From Pseudoalteromonas amylolytica (GTDB taxonomy: Bacteria > Pseudomonadota > Gammaproteobacteria > Enterobacterales > Alteromonadaceae), in contig NZ_MKJU01000006.1 of the NCBI RefSeq assembly GCF_001854605.1, positions 372,001 through 436,000 on the forward strand: 64,000 nucleotides of DNA, given 5' to 3'. A program made the position numbers and the translations under genes. The notes under the pieces are model-generated. The model was not told the origin of the DNA. It did no database searches and saw only the letters and a list, made by a program, of their open reading frames with translations. Positions within the stretch are counted from its first letter, which is position 1. Each line of letters begins with the position of its first letter. Positions 10,025 through 19,639 of the stretch are shown here, piece after piece.

Positions 10025-10042
10025 TATACTGTATACAATATT
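10025..10042. promoter_or_regulatory. Candidate operator near-palindrome upstream of collagenase
   Basis: TATACTGTATACAATATT is an imperfect palindrome centred on GTATAC, about 90 bases before the collagenase start. The same core (TGTATACAATAT with one change) forms a perfect 14-bp palindrome before the chitinase gene at 21968. A shared regulator is inferred only. Confidence 0.35.
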
Positions 10043-11214
10043 TGTCCGTTTGTGAACTTTTTATTTTAAAAATGTTGCTTTTATCTTATGTTTATTTGTT
10101 TGGGTTTAACTTTTTGAAATTTAATTAGTTTTTGTGTTGGTTTGGGGTTTGGCTCAAAGCGAAATTAAATGTTATTAATCAAGTTGCTTAAGAAAATATT
10201 TACTTACCCCAGTAAGACGTATCACCGAATCTTTCTGCAAGAAAAATCAAAAATTGAATAAACGGTCGTACTTTTAGCTTAGCTTTGTAGACAAATATTA
10301 TTGCGAAAGGAAGCCACTAAGGTGTTCGCCACAATTGCGGTTAAATCATGACGGGATCTCAGTTTGCGTTGTTCTATGATTAAACAACACCTTTGTAATT
10401 ACTGAGCGTAGCCAATTAGCCTGCTTGAGTACCTGACGGTTGTCGAAGAAACCCTTTCCGATATTGACTGGTTTAGTCAATGTCATATTCCTAGTAATTA
10501 TGTTTGGTACTGATGTCTGGTAGGATATTTAGCTCTATGGTGAATCGAAAATATATGGTTTTGGCAAGGCAACTACAGGAAGCGCAGCTTCGTTAGATCA
10601 ATGACCAACAAAAAGTCAGGCAAATAAGTTGCAGTATTGGTTAGCAAAAAGCAATGTTACGCTTATCGAAGCTACAAAAGAGCGCATCATAGCTGGATAT
10701 CGCGTACAACACGGACGCTGGGATGGTGATGTCAAAAAAGCCGAAGTGGGAAATGAAACTGATTCAGCGTGTGCAGATAACTATTCGGAGAATTATTGCC
10801 GCAAAAAGACATAGCGCATCTGGCGGAAAACACTAGTGATGATACCAGCCACTCCCTTAACTCAATATCGTCAAAACATACATGTCGGGTTAGTACAATT
10901 TTCGGCACTGATATATAGAGACTATGTACTAGGTGCTTCTTTTGGAATAAGCTCTATTTAGAATTTAGCTAGCTAATGCTGCGAATTGATGATGAACATA
11001 CTCAAGCAACTTATCGACTCAATAAAGCAAATTGAAAACGGCTAACAGAAATGACAACTACAATTTACAGGTGTTCTTTGGTTGATAATTAACATTAGTA
11101 TGCACAGGTTCAGAGCTACACTAGGCAAGCTCAAGTGCTGCCATCAAGCTTTTTGATAGTCCTAAAGTTCAATGCTTCCCGAATTAAAATGATAAATACA
11201 CGCAAGAAGGTATT
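10043..11214. other. Gene-poor region with no intact gene
   Basis: About 1.2 kb without a convincing gene. Two small open frames exist: a 46-codon one on the minus strand (10346-10486, TAGGA close before its ATG, product MTLTKPVNIGKGFF...) and a 61-codon one on the plus strand (10629-10814, start not supported by a ribosome site). Neither resembles a family I know. The mixture of broken frames suggests decayed accessory DNA, but I cannot name the source. Confidence 0.4.
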
Positions 11215-11778
11215 ATGAAACAAGTCTTTATTAACTTTTTAAATCAACATGGTTTTAAAGTGGATGAAGCCAAAAAACTCAGCCAGAAATCAGAATTTAT
11301 AGAATTGGCGGCTGGAACAACAATAATTCACCAAGGTGATAAAGTTGATAGCTTATATTTCATGATCGAAGGTTTGTGTCATGCCTGTTATCTTACTGTT
11401 GATGGCAAGAGGTTCAGCAAAGAATTTTATTGGACAGGAGATTGCATGATTAATTTTGAAAGCTTAATTCAACAGAAACCTGCACCATATTTAATCGAAA
11501 CTCTGGAACCTAGCCATTTGATAAAGTTACCTATCACCACAGTCCAAAAACTGCGTAAGCTATGTCACCCGTTTTATCTACATCTAGCTGAAAATCAATT
11601 ACTACATAAAGAAAACAAAGAGCGCTTTATGTTACTAAATAACCCAGAGCAGCGTTACAAATTATTTTGCAGAAGGTTTCATGATTTAGAGACTCGTTTA
11701 TCGGACTATCAAATAGCGTCTTATATTGGAGTGACCCCAATCAGCTTAAGTAGAATTAAAAAACGTCTGCAATCTTAA
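11215..11778 (+). CDS. Crp/Fnr-family transcriptional regulator
   Basis: 187 residues. Residues about 25-110 form a cyclic-nucleotide-binding-type beta roll (AAGTTIIHQGDKVDSLYFMIEGL). A long helix and a short C-terminal winged-helix segment follow (DYQIASYIGVTPISLSRIKKRL), the recognition helix being PISLSRIKK. Length and layout match the short Crp/Fnr subgroup common in Bacteroidetes and marine bacteria, which often does not bind cAMP. The four-cysteine cluster of Fnr is absent, so oxygen sensing by an iron-sulphur cluster is unlikely. GAAGG precedes the ATG. It is the first gene of a same-strand series (acetyltransferase, two exporters, PLP enzyme) and may control it; that is inference from position. 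Confidence 0.85.
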   Translation: MKQVFINFLNQHGFKVDEAKKLSQKSEFIELAAGTTIIHQGDKVDSLYFMIEGLCHACYLTVDGKRFSKEFYWTGDCMINFESLIQQKPAPYLIETLEPSHLIKLPITTVQKLRKLCHPFYLHLAENQLLHKENKERFMLLNNPEQRYKLFCRRFHDLETRLSDYQIASYIGVTPISLSRIKKRLQS

Positions 11779-11849
11779 CAAAGGTTAACGCGGCATCAAG
11801 TTATACACGCTAAAGTTCTCACATAACTTAATTTGTGATACTGAGAACA

Positions 11850-12308
11850 ATGATGAACTGGGTGTGTCTCACTTTTCCCCAACTTTCCACAGAACAACTT
11901 TACGAGCTTTTGAAACTTAGAGTCGATGTGTTTGTAGTCGAACAAACTTGCCCTTATGCCGAACTCGATAATAAAGACCGCGCTGAAGGTACATATCACT
12001 TGCTTGGCTATCAACACGGACGATTAGTAGCATACTCACGTCTTCTGAGCTCTGGTACTTCTTATAATAATGTCAGTTTTGGACGCGTCGCTATTGAGCT
12101 ATCCTCTCGCGGTTGCGGTTTAGGCCAAGAGTTAATCTCTACAGCTTTAAGCTACTGCCAGCAGTTATGGCCGAATCAGGATATTGATATTGGAGCACAG
12201 GAATACTTACGGGCATTTTATGAAGGATATGGTTTTAAGGCCATATCAGAGGTGTATCTAGAAGACGATATTCCTCACCTTGATATGCGAATTAGCAAAC
12301 TATGTTGA
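11850..12308 (+). CDS. elaA: ElaA-like GNAT N-acetyltransferase
   Basis: About 152 residues, closely following the E. coli ElaA pattern: LRVDVFVVEQTCPYAELDNKD near residues 20-40, HLLGY, VAYSRLL, then the acetyl-CoA loop FGRVAIELSSRGCGLGQEL and GAQEYLRAFYEGYGF near the C-terminus. GNAT enzymes move an acetyl group from acetyl-CoA to an amine; the ElaA substrate is not settled. The start is placed at the double ATG 11850/11853 to match ElaA, although a GTG lies 15 bases upstream. The end overlaps the next gene by 7 bases, so both are probably translated from one message. Confidence 0.85.
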   Translation: MMNWVCLTFPQLSTEQLYELLKLRVDVFVVEQTCPYAELDNKDRAEGTYHLLGYQHGRLVAYSRLLSSGTSYNNVSFGRVAIELSSRGCGLGQELISTALSYCQQLWPNQDIDIGAQEYLRAFYEGYGFKAISEVYLEDDIPHLDMRISKLC

Positions 12309-13147
12309 AACGTTGTAGCGCCGTTTCAGTTGCTATAACCTTCTTAGTCGCTGGTAATTTATCCGCTTCTTTATCCGATGTCGCTGTAAAACTTCTAAGT
12401 GGTGGTATTTCTCCATTCCAATATATGTTTGTTCGTCAGTTGCTGTGTGTCTTATTATTACTACCATTTTGGCTTAAAGCACCTGTTAACAAACGACAAT
12501 TGGGAAGTATTAAGGTGACTTTGTTTAGGTCTCATTTAATGCTGGCAGGAAGTGGGCTATTAATGGTTGCGCTTACATATCTGCCTTTAGCAACAGCCAA
12601 TGCGGTCTTTTACACAGCACCGCTTATCATGCTGCCATTATCGATTTGGTTGTTAGGTGAAAAAACGACTTCAGGTAAAGTGGTTGCCACGTTGATTGGT
12701 TTTATTGGTGTTATGGTAATTTTACGACCCTCTCAATTTCACTGGGCAGCCATATTTGCTCTAGGGTGTGCTTTTACACTTGCACTTTATAATATATTGG
12801 TTAAGAAATTACCACGAAGGGAGCCTGTCTTTATTACTCTTTTCTGGACAAGCCTTCTTTCACTGCCATTTGCAGGTCTACTTTCCGCCTTTTTTTGGCA
12901 ACCGTTGTCCTATTTTGAATTAGTGTTAGTTGCTGCCAGTGCGTTTTTTACTATGGGGTATCATGCGAGTGCGGTATCTGCCTATAAACGTGCAGTAACC
13001 TCACACATTGCTTTGGCTGAATATTCTGGGCTTATATTTGTTAGCTTGTTTGGCGTTGTCTGGTTCGAAGAATATCCAGACGGGCTCACGCTTGTCGGCA
13101 TTTTATTAATCGTGCTACCTATGATTTTAGGACATCAAAGAAAATAA
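12302..13147 (+). CDS. EamA/DMT-family transporter
   Basis: 281 residues with about ten hydrophobic helices arranged as two EamA repeats of five. The boundary lies near ILVKKLPRREP around residue 165. The family exports metabolites such as amino acids, purines or drugs across the inner membrane. Diagnostic features are the first-helix SLSDVAVKLLSGGISPFQYMFVRQ pattern and VALTYLPLATANAVFYTAPL in the fourth helix. It overlaps the upstream acetyltransferase gene by 7 bases. The nearby LysE-type exporter and PLP enzyme suggest amino-acid-like cargo, but this is inference. Confidence 0.88.
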   Translation: MLKRCSAVSVAITFLVAGNLSASLSDVAVKLLSGGISPFQYMFVRQLLCVLLLLPFWLKAPVNKRQLGSIKVTLFRSHLMLAGSGLLMVALTYLPLATANAVFYTAPLIMLPLSIWLLGEKTTSGKVVATLIGFIGVMVILRPSQFHWAAIFALGCAFTLALYNILVKKLPRREPVFITLFWTSLLSLPFAGLLSAFFWQPLSYFELVLVAASAFFTMGYHASAVSAYKRAVTSHIALAEYSGLIFVSLFGVVWFEEYPDGLTLVGILLIVLPMILGHQRK

Positions 13148-13265
13148 GCTGAATGTTCAACCTAAATTAAAATTGCAGAGCTAATACTCTGAAAAATATA
13201 ACTCCCCTACGTCCTGAGGTGAGTGAAGAAAGTTTAAGAAAGAATTTAAAATTGGAGTTCAGTAT

Positions 13266-13898
13266 ATGAATGGTGAATATTTTCAAGAATTTTTAGCTTT
13301 GGCATTAATTCATTTTATTGCAGTGATAGTGCCAGGACCTGATTTTGTTGTAACAATTAGACAAAGTATTAGATTCGGGCGCTTACATTCTATTTTTACA
13401 GCTTTAGGTATAGGTAGCGGTCTATCTGTTCATGTAATTTATACCTTGTTAGGGTTAAGCGCCATTATTCAGTCGACCCCTGAAATAATGTTACTAATGA
13501 AAGTATTAGGAGTGGGTTACCTAATTTTTATTGGGTTTAACTGTATTTTTTCTAATAAAAATAATCTTATGGATTTTAAGGTTGAAAATACCGACAAGTC
13601 CGAACAGTCTTTAAATCAATCTTTTTGGCTTGGTTTTATGACAAACGCAACGAATCCAAAAGCTACTTTATTCTTTGTAGCTGTAATGACAAGTGTTGTG
13701 AGCATTAATACTCCACTTCAAATCCAAATGTATTACGGGGGATGGATGTGTTTTGTTAATGCTCTGTGGTTCGTACTTGTTGGTGTGATATTTTCGTCTG
13801 ATCTTTTGAGGAATAAACTAAGTCGTAACGTTAATTTAATCGAGGCGGTATTAGGCTCACTATTGCTGTTATTTGCGATCCGATTAGCATTTTTGTAA
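13266..13898 (+). CDS. LysE/RhtB-family exporter
   Basis: 210 residues with six predicted membrane helices and the LysE family signature VPGPDFVVTIRQSIRFGR at about 22-39 and GFMTNATNPKATLFF near 125-139. Members export amino acids such as threonine, homoserine, lysine or arginine. The ATG follows TTGGAGTTCAGTAT. A 118-base gap separates it from the DMT transporter. The next gene, 90 bases downstream, encodes a threonine-synthase-like enzyme, so the pair could make and export one amino acid or handle a toxic analogue. Confidence 0.9.
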   Translation: MNGEYFQEFLALALIHFIAVIVPGPDFVVTIRQSIRFGRLHSIFTALGIGSGLSVHVIYTLLGLSAIIQSTPEIMLLMKVLGVGYLIFIGFNCIFSNKNNLMDFKVENTDKSEQSLNQSFWLGFMTNATNPKATLFFVAVMTSVVSINTPLQIQMYYGGWMCFVNALWFVLVGVIFSSDLLRNKLSRNVNLIEAVLGSLLLLFAIRLAFL

Positions 13899-13988
13899 CT
13901 GTTAACTAGCCGTGTTCGTTCATCTTCCTTAATAGTACTTCTAAGAAGTCTCTAGTTAAATTTTTATTTACAAATCGGAGTGTAATTA

Positions 13989-15113
13989 ATGATATTTATA
14001 TGTATGCATTGCAGCAAAGAGTATGTGCCTGACCCACTTTTAATACGTTGTGAATGTGGTTGTGCTTTGTGGGTGAAGCCTGAAAAAAGCTTCTCAAAAT
14101 CAGATATTATTACAGATGACTTAACCATGTGGCGCTACTCGAAAGCGTATCCACTTGATAAAGAGAGCATTGAGGTTTCGTTTAATGAAACTATTACTCC
14201 ATTGGCACCATTGAAAATTGGCAATGTAAATATTTTAGCAAAAATGGATTCTTTGATGCCTACAGGTTCGTTTAAAGATCGTGGTGCAGCCATGGTTGTT
14301 AACTACCTCAATACACAAGGAATTAGAAGTGTTTCGGAAGATTCTAGTGGCAATGGTGGCTCGGCTTACGCTGGCTATGCGGCTAAAGGTAACTTTGACT
14401 GTAATATTTTTGTCCCAGCTGGGACTTCCCTAGCGAAGACAGTTCAAACACGATTTTATGGTGCTCGTTGTTTTGAAATTGAAGGCTCTCGAGAAGATGT
14501 GGCACAAGCGGCGATGAACAGCATTGAAACGCATGATAGTTATTATGTCGGTCATAATTGGCATCCGCTGTTTATTGAAGGTGTTAAATCTATCGCCTAT
14601 GAAATTTGGGAACAGTGTGGTTATAGAGCACCTGATAACTTTATTGCCCCCGCGGGTAATGGCAGCTTATTGGCAGGAGCATATACGGGGTTCCAAGAAT
14701 TATTAAAAGGTGGAGCAATAGAGAAAATGCCACGACTTTTTGGGATCCAAACCGAAGGAATTCAGCCCTTTGTGCAACAGTTTAATGATGAAAATATCGA
14801 AATCGGCTCGACAGATACTCTAGCTGAAGGCATTAAGATCCAACGTTCCTCTCGCATAGATGAAATCGTTGACTTTGTCCGGCAGTCCAATGGTGGCTTT
14901 ATTAGCGTGAATGAATCACAAATCGAGGAAGCGTTGCGTAGTATGGGTCAGCAAGGCTTTTTCATTGAGCCGACTTCTGCTACAGCTTTTGCAGGGATCA
15001 AGATATTGCTTGATTCAGGAGACATTGAGGATGGACAAATTACGGTTGGCGTGATCACAGGAAATGGTCTCAAAGCGACGAATACACTACAAACTTTACT
15101 GGTTAATTGTTAA
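13989..15113 (+). CDS. Threonine-synthase-like PLP-dependent enzyme
   Basis: 374 residues. The N-terminus is a small zinc-ribbon-like segment (C5-x2-C8 ... C21-x-C23-x-C25), as in some threonine synthases. The PLP lysine is K96 in TGSFKDRGA; the phosphate loop follows as SSGNGGSAYAGYAA, and APAGNGSLLAGAY lines the cofactor. The C-terminal IEPTSATAFAG and VITGNGLKA fit fold-type II beta-family enzymes. Canonical reaction: O-phosphohomoserine to threonine, but related enzymes act as cysteate synthase, lyases or dehydratases. No thrA or thrB is beside it, so a housekeeping role is doubtful. An AATCGGAGTGTAATTA ribosome site precedes the ATG. It closes the exporter series; the sequence after it degenerates into IS remnants. 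Confidence 0.8.
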   Translation: MIFICMHCSKEYVPDPLLIRCECGCALWVKPEKSFSKSDIITDDLTMWRYSKAYPLDKESIEVSFNETITPLAPLKIGNVNILAKMDSLMPTGSFKDRGAAMVVNYLNTQGIRSVSEDSSGNGGSAYAGYAAKGNFDCNIFVPAGTSLAKTVQTRFYGARCFEIEGSREDVAQAAMNSIETHDSYYVGHNWHPLFIEGVKSIAYEIWEQCGYRAPDNFIAPAGNGSLLAGAYTGFQELLKGGAIEKMPRLFGIQTEGIQPFVQQFNDENIEIGSTDTLAEGIKIQRSSRIDEIVDFVRQSNGGFISVNESQIEEALRSMGQQGFFIEPTSATAFAGIKILLDSGDIEDGQITVGVITGNGLKATNTLQTLLVNC

Positions 15114-15179
15114 CAAGAAGGAACAGCAATGGAATACATTCAAACGGATTACGCCCTCATGCCGGCAGGACATTAAGGT

Positions 15180-15770
15180 CATTACTGTAGAGAAGCTTAA
15201 TTTATATCGAAAGGCCACGCATTAATTTGAGAACAGCAGAAATAGCTTGGCCTATCGAGAACCAGAAATAAGTTACGCAGTGAGGGCTTTGACGTCAGTA
15301 ATTATGGCGTTCAGAAGTTAACAGTAGCACTTGGTTTAGTTGTTACTCAACGAGTGACCTACAAGATAACAATCAAGCGTAAATACAGTGATACCGTTGC
15401 TGATAACCTGTTAAACCAGAACTTTAATCTTGTAGCACTAAAGCTGGTATGGGCTGGTAATGTGACTTATCTAAGAACTGCTGAAGGATGGATATACCTA
15501 GCTGTAGTTATGGATTTATACTCTTGTTGTATTGTTGGTTAGCACATTGATAAACGCATGACGACTGGTTTGTGAGAAGGCTATGATGAAAGCTTCTTCG
15601 GCAGTTTAAAACATGATTGGTTGTAGAGAGAGCTTCAGCTTACTCGTGAGCATATGAGAAATGATGTAACGGCGTATATCCGCTATTACAACTTAGAAAG
15701 ATTTCATACAGCCAATGGTGAACTATCACCTGTAGAGTATGAGCAAAATTCTTTAAGAAAAGTGTCCTGA
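15180..15770 (+). pseudogene. Decayed IS3-family transposase (orfB)
   Basis: Conceptual translation with frame changes gives the orfB order of an IS3 element. There is an N-terminal stretch like NSRNSLAYRE, then GFDVSNYGVQKL, then a frame with ADNLLNQNFNLVA and the first DDE-region motif TYLRTAEGWIYLAVVMDLYS. After an internal stop at 15540 and missing sequence come SFFGSLKHDWL and the end NDVTAYIRYYNLERFHTANGELSPVEYE. At least one frameshift (near 15270), two stops and an internal deletion make it inactive. The first DDE aspartate is replaced by Asn (GNVTYLRT instead of GDITY). It runs directly into the ISAs1-like fragment. Confidence 0.8.
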
Positions 15771-15787
15771 CTCAATTGCGCAGAACA

Positions 15788-15983
15788 CTTTGGAATGCCA
15801 TGTTCAATGGGGACTATGCTGTCTTAGCCAATTCAACTCACTGAACGCTTGAATTGACTTCCATCCGTCAGCACCACTAAGCACGGCATTCAAAGTTAAA
15901 AACAAGACGTCGACAAGATTATGTTTGATATTAACATCAGTTCTAGGATCTTCAATCCACTCTAAATACGTAATGATGCTCAC
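15788..15983 (-). pseudogene. N-terminal fragment of ISAs1-family transposase
   Basis: On the minus strand, a GTG frame from 15983 encodes IEDPRTDVNIKHNLVDVLFL, then TLNAVLSGADGWKSIQAF and SELNWLRQH. This is the typical N-terminus of ISAs1 (H-repeat) transposases, usually about 370 residues. It stops at a TGA at 15804-15806. Only about 60 residues are left; the rest is gone at the junction with the IS3 remnant. Confidence 0.75.
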
Positions 15984-16923
15984 TGTAACGACCTAAAAAA
16001 TTGCAATGCGTAATCAGATCATAAAACACCAATACTCGTCAATTTAAAGTTCGACCTCGCGCTGACTTTATGTGAATTTAAAAGAACAACCCAAGTATGA
16101 CGGGCAGGTTAATGATATCTATTCAGGTGAAGCATATCAACGCAAGTCATCTCCGCGCGATAGCCCTGAAGCACAGGGGGTTATTGTATTGGGCTATAGT
16201 CGTGTAATCCGAATTCAAGCTAGACCTAAGTTGCACAAATTTTAGGCCAAGGGTAACATATTTTGTATTAGCTAGGTGTTAGTCGAGGTTTAGAGACCTA
16301 CACTTCAGTTTGTCCTCCACTATTGAACTACTCAAAGCCTTGTTTATCTAGTATTCATAAGCTGAAGGCATGCACCAATGAATTGAAATTATTAATTAAA
16401 ATCTTCTAAGGGTAATTCGAACGGCGATTACTCAGCGACAGTAAACGTACCAGCGTATGCTAAAGAGTTAATCGAATGAAATACCTGCGCTAAGAGCCTA
16501 TGAGATGTGCTTGATATCTCCGGTTCAATAACAAAAATAGACACGCTTTTATGGTCCTTCTGTCGTGCTCGCTTTGACGATAAATTCAAAGCAGAACCTA
16601 TCTTTGGATAATGGGTGTTAACAAAGCATGCTCTCATCCTGAATAAGTAATAAGAAGCGCTTAACTTATTGATAGTTAAGCTTATCTATTCAAAAAGATA
16701 AATTAAGATCAATTCAGGATTATTCATATTCGTTACCCACATGAGCCTGTTAGCCTGTATTGGCTTTTCTGCAAAGCAAGTGGCTTGTTTGTCGCAAGCA
16801 AATGGTAAATCAACAATTAAATCAACCATAGATTTACCACGTAGCGACTAGCATGCAAAACATCACACGCTTACTTGCCGCAAAGTTAAAACCACGGCGG
16901 CAAACAAGAAGGACAAAATTATT
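15984..16923. other. Gene-poor stretch after IS remnants
   Basis: No intact gene is recognised. A 57-codon GTG frame (16072-16245, plus) and a 69-codon minus-strand frame (16428-16637) are open but have no recognised product. Small inverted repeats occur at 16659-16681 (GCTTAACT/AGTTAAGC) and 16803-16839 (TGGTAAATC/GATTTACCA). The second lies about 85 bases before the next gene and could be an operator. Confidence 0.4.
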
Positions 16924-19614
16924 ATGATTGAAAAAATGTTTAATAAACGATGCGTTGGCTTAGTGCTTGCCTCCATTTTTTCTGGTGGAGCGTATTGCGC
17001 AAGTATCACCATAGATAACGATGTAATCGCGCAGTTTAAGATCACTCAACAAGACCTAGAAGCTAGTAACGGTGAGTGGCGAGACGGTGACTACTTACCA
17101 TACGCCGAGAATGGTAGTGATTACTCTATAGCCATTAAAGGTCTGCACTCCAAGGTGTTTGAAAATCCAAATACCAACTGTAATTACAGGATAAAACTGC
17201 AACATCTGGACAGATTGCCTTTTGCAGTTCTTGCCTCTGATAATGAGCAGTGCCCAGCGGACGGAACCATTGTTTATAGCGATGCTGCAAAGTATGTTGC
17301 TAATCTTCCTCACATTCGTGTTGGCGGATTTGCTTATACCGACAAAGACACTATAACGATTGAAGTACTCGATGTGTGGCGTGGTGTATCAACTTCATTG
17401 GCTGTGCAAGATAATGTAGCAATAACTACAGGTTTAGCTGGGAGCGATAGTCTGTCTCGATTTGAGATTGATGTTGTCAACCCAGAATTAAACCAAATTC
17501 GTTTGAAGATGCGGCATGACTCGGGTAATAAGGCGGGTCGCTATATCGAACGCGCTTATAACGAATTTTTGAATAAACCCTATCTTGGTTTAACGGCGAG
17601 TATCGAACCCACCGATGAATCCATTTTTACTGTAGATTGGATAAGTGATGAGCTGGCGGCTGAGCGTGACAATTTGTATACCTCAGGGATTGTTCTCACT
17701 GCTGACAATGACTTAACCCTAGATGTTGATTTTATAGGCGACGATGATTCTCCAATTGTCACTCTCAACGAAAGTTACCACAAAGTTATTCGCTTTTGGG
17801 ATGTGAATAGTTTGGGGGGAGTTGCCAATGTACCTGAAGCAAGTAATAAGGATAAAGATCCAGCCAGTTTGCAACTAGCACAAAAAGCCGAAGTGGCTGA
17901 TTTTGAGTTATTCCATGCGCCGTTGAAGGAGCGTGATTACCCTGAAAACTTGACCTTTAGAATCAATGAAAAGCCAGAATTGGAACAAACGAAGAATCAC
18001 TTTAATTACGCAACTGGGATATTCCTAGGAATGAGCCCAGAAGATGTTCGAGCCAAACTCGATGAAGTTAAACATATGAGCAAAGTAATTGGTGCGAACT
18101 ATTTGTATCCCATGAAAGCGGTGATCACGGTAGAAAATAAAAATGGAGAACAGTTTCAGATATACGATCAACATTACATGGAATCGAATGATTGGGGGCA
18201 ACTTAGACGCCTTGCTGTTGCAGCCACCAATAGTCGACACCCTGGCTCCGTGACTGATTTAAGCACAATGGTTTTACCAACCTACATTGACAAAAAGCAA
18301 TTAACTTATATAGGCGATACGCGCTGTAAGACAACAGGCAATGTTTCATATATAAAACAAAGCGACAGCTGTATTTCTTACGCTGATGGCTTTAGTGATA
18401 TACAAAGCAATGAACTTACACCACGTTTTATAGCGGCAAAGCTAACAGAGCGAGTCACTGAAGACAAGGTACAAAAGTTTAGCCATAAGCAAATGGTTCA
18501 AGCTGCGTCGGCCGTCTATGAAGAAGCCTTAAATTATCTATTCTCAAATAGTTTTTTAAAGAGTGATTTGGATCCAAATCTAGATGCAGTTGGGTATTTG
18601 GGTTATTTGGCCACAGTAGGGTTGACAAGCGCAGACAAACAACAGTTTCGCACCTACCTTTCACATGTTTTCAGTGATGACGAGTTAGAAGCTATGCGCC
18701 CAGCAGCAAAAAGCTTTCCTGGGGTACACGATTTATACCTAAAAGAGTACGTTTCAGGCACAAACTGGTTTAAGGAAATCGAATCTCGCCACTATTTTTT
18801 ACCTATGGGTATTTATAGACCATATTTGAGTACGTTTGCGTTTGGGGCATTTGCAGATATGGAAAAACACGCCGATTACACTAATTCACCTTATTCACTT
18901 TTGCCTGCCTATGATGCACCATTGGTTATTTTTGGTACTATGGTTGCTGCATTGCAAACCATAGAAAAAATGGAAGGGCGAGAAGCCGCTCGTAACTTTT
19001 ATGCCAAAAATGGTCATAATTATCATAAGCTTTATAAAGCTTCTTCATTAATCCTGAATCAATATGGCCAACAGTGGATCCCCGCCAGTGATAGACCTCT
19101 GCGAAGAGAGTCAATCATTTTCCATGCAGCGTATGAATATGCGCAGCGAGCTTATCGTGCGCCAAATGATGTTTTACAGTCTTTTTGCAGCTTAGATGAT
19201 ACGAGCAAGAAAGCTGTATTGACAGAGGCTGAGTTTGCCGATTGCGGTTTAGTGCAGCTACACCAAGAAGAAAGAGACATTGCAGAGCTTAAAAAGCAAG
19301 AAATTGCCCGCTTTATGCGTGTAGAAAAAACTCAAATATCAGGAGGTTGGGATGAAATATTGTTGCCTCTGATTAGTGGCCCTTTGATCGATTATGTATT
19401 TACAGGCTCATTGTTTGGTGAAGAGTTTGAAGGTTTGCTTGAGGAGTTTGCGACAACGGAAGCAAGTGAGATAGAACTAGAAACGACAGGAAGTGAGTTG
19501 GCTACAGAAGAGGAAGCAGGAGCGGGAGAAGCAACAGCGGCAGAAGAGTCAGCCTCAACTGAGCTGGGCGAAGAATTATCAGAAACTCGCTTTAGCTCTT
19601 ATTGTCCCATTTAA
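16924..19614 (+). CDS. Large Sec-exported protein of unknown function
   Basis: 896 residues starting at the ATG after AAGGACAAAATTATT. A signal peptide is clear (NKRCVGLVLASIFSGGAYC, cleavage near CAS-ITID). Residues about 25-330 look beta-rich with many Asp/Asn residues; about 360-790 are mixed, then mainly helical, with Tyr and His scattered (KEYVSGTNWFKEIESRHYF). Near residue 805-840 a hydrophobic segment (EILLPLISGPLIDYVFTGSLF) could enter a membrane. The last 50 residues are very acidic and Ala/Glu/Thr-rich, ending in a Cys. I know no family that fits. It lies 25 bases before the secreted deaminase gene, in one transcription unit, so it could be a carrier, receptor or partner for that toxin-like protein; this is inference. 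Confidence 0.75.
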   Translation: MIEKMFNKRCVGLVLASIFSGGAYCASITIDNDVIAQFKITQQDLEASNGEWRDGDYLPYAENGSDYSIAIKGLHSKVFENPNTNCNYRIKLQHLDRLPFAVLASDNEQCPADGTIVYSDAAKYVANLPHIRVGGFAYTDKDTITIEVLDVWRGVSTSLAVQDNVAITTGLAGSDSLSRFEIDVVNPELNQIRLKMRHDSGNKAGRYIERAYNEFLNKPYLGLTASIEPTDESIFTVDWISDELAAERDNLYTSGIVLTADNDLTLDVDFIGDDDSPIVTLNESYHKVIRFWDVNSLGGVANVPEASNKDKDPASLQLAQKAEVADFELFHAPLKERDYPENLTFRINEKPELEQTKNHFNYATGIFLGMSPEDVRAKLDEVKHMSKVIGANYLYPMKAVITVENKNGEQFQIYDQHYMESNDWGQLRRLAVAATNSRHPGSVTDLSTMVLPTYIDKKQLTYIGDTRCKTTGNVSYIKQSDSCISYADGFSDIQSNELTPRFIAAKLTERVTEDKVQKFSHKQMVQAASAVYEEALNYLFSNSFLKSDLDPNLDAVGYLGYLATVGLTSADKQQFRTYLSHVFSDDELEAMRPAAKSFPGVHDLYLKEYVSGTNWFKEIESRHYFLPMGIYRPYLSTFAFGAFADMEKHADYTNSPYSLLPAYDAPLVIFGTMVAALQTIEKMEGREAARNFYAKNGHNYHKLYKASSLILNQYGQQWIPASDRPLRRESIIFHAAYEYAQRAYRAPNDVLQSFCSLDDTSKKAVLTEAEFADCGLVQLHQEERDIAELKKQEIARFMRVEKTQISGGWDEILLPLISGPLIDYVFTGSLFGEEFEGLLEEFATTEASEIELETTGSELATEEEAGAGEATAAEESASTELGEELSETRFSSYCPI

Positions 19615-19639
19615 TTTGCAATCATTGAGGAGTTTTATT

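Noticed and set aside
10346..10486. 46-codon minus-strand frame in the gene-poor region
   Set aside because: TAGGA lies too close to the ATG and no family is recognised; a bacteriocin-like peptide was considered but no leader or modification genes are near.
16428..16637. 69-codon minus-strand frame
   Set aside because: The frame is open but has no ribosome site and no recognised motif; it is in a region of IS decay.
19493..19639. Upstream extension of the deaminase frame
   Set aside because: It lies inside the previous gene in another frame, is Lys/Gln-rich, and the real start at 19640 has both a ribosome site and a signal peptide.
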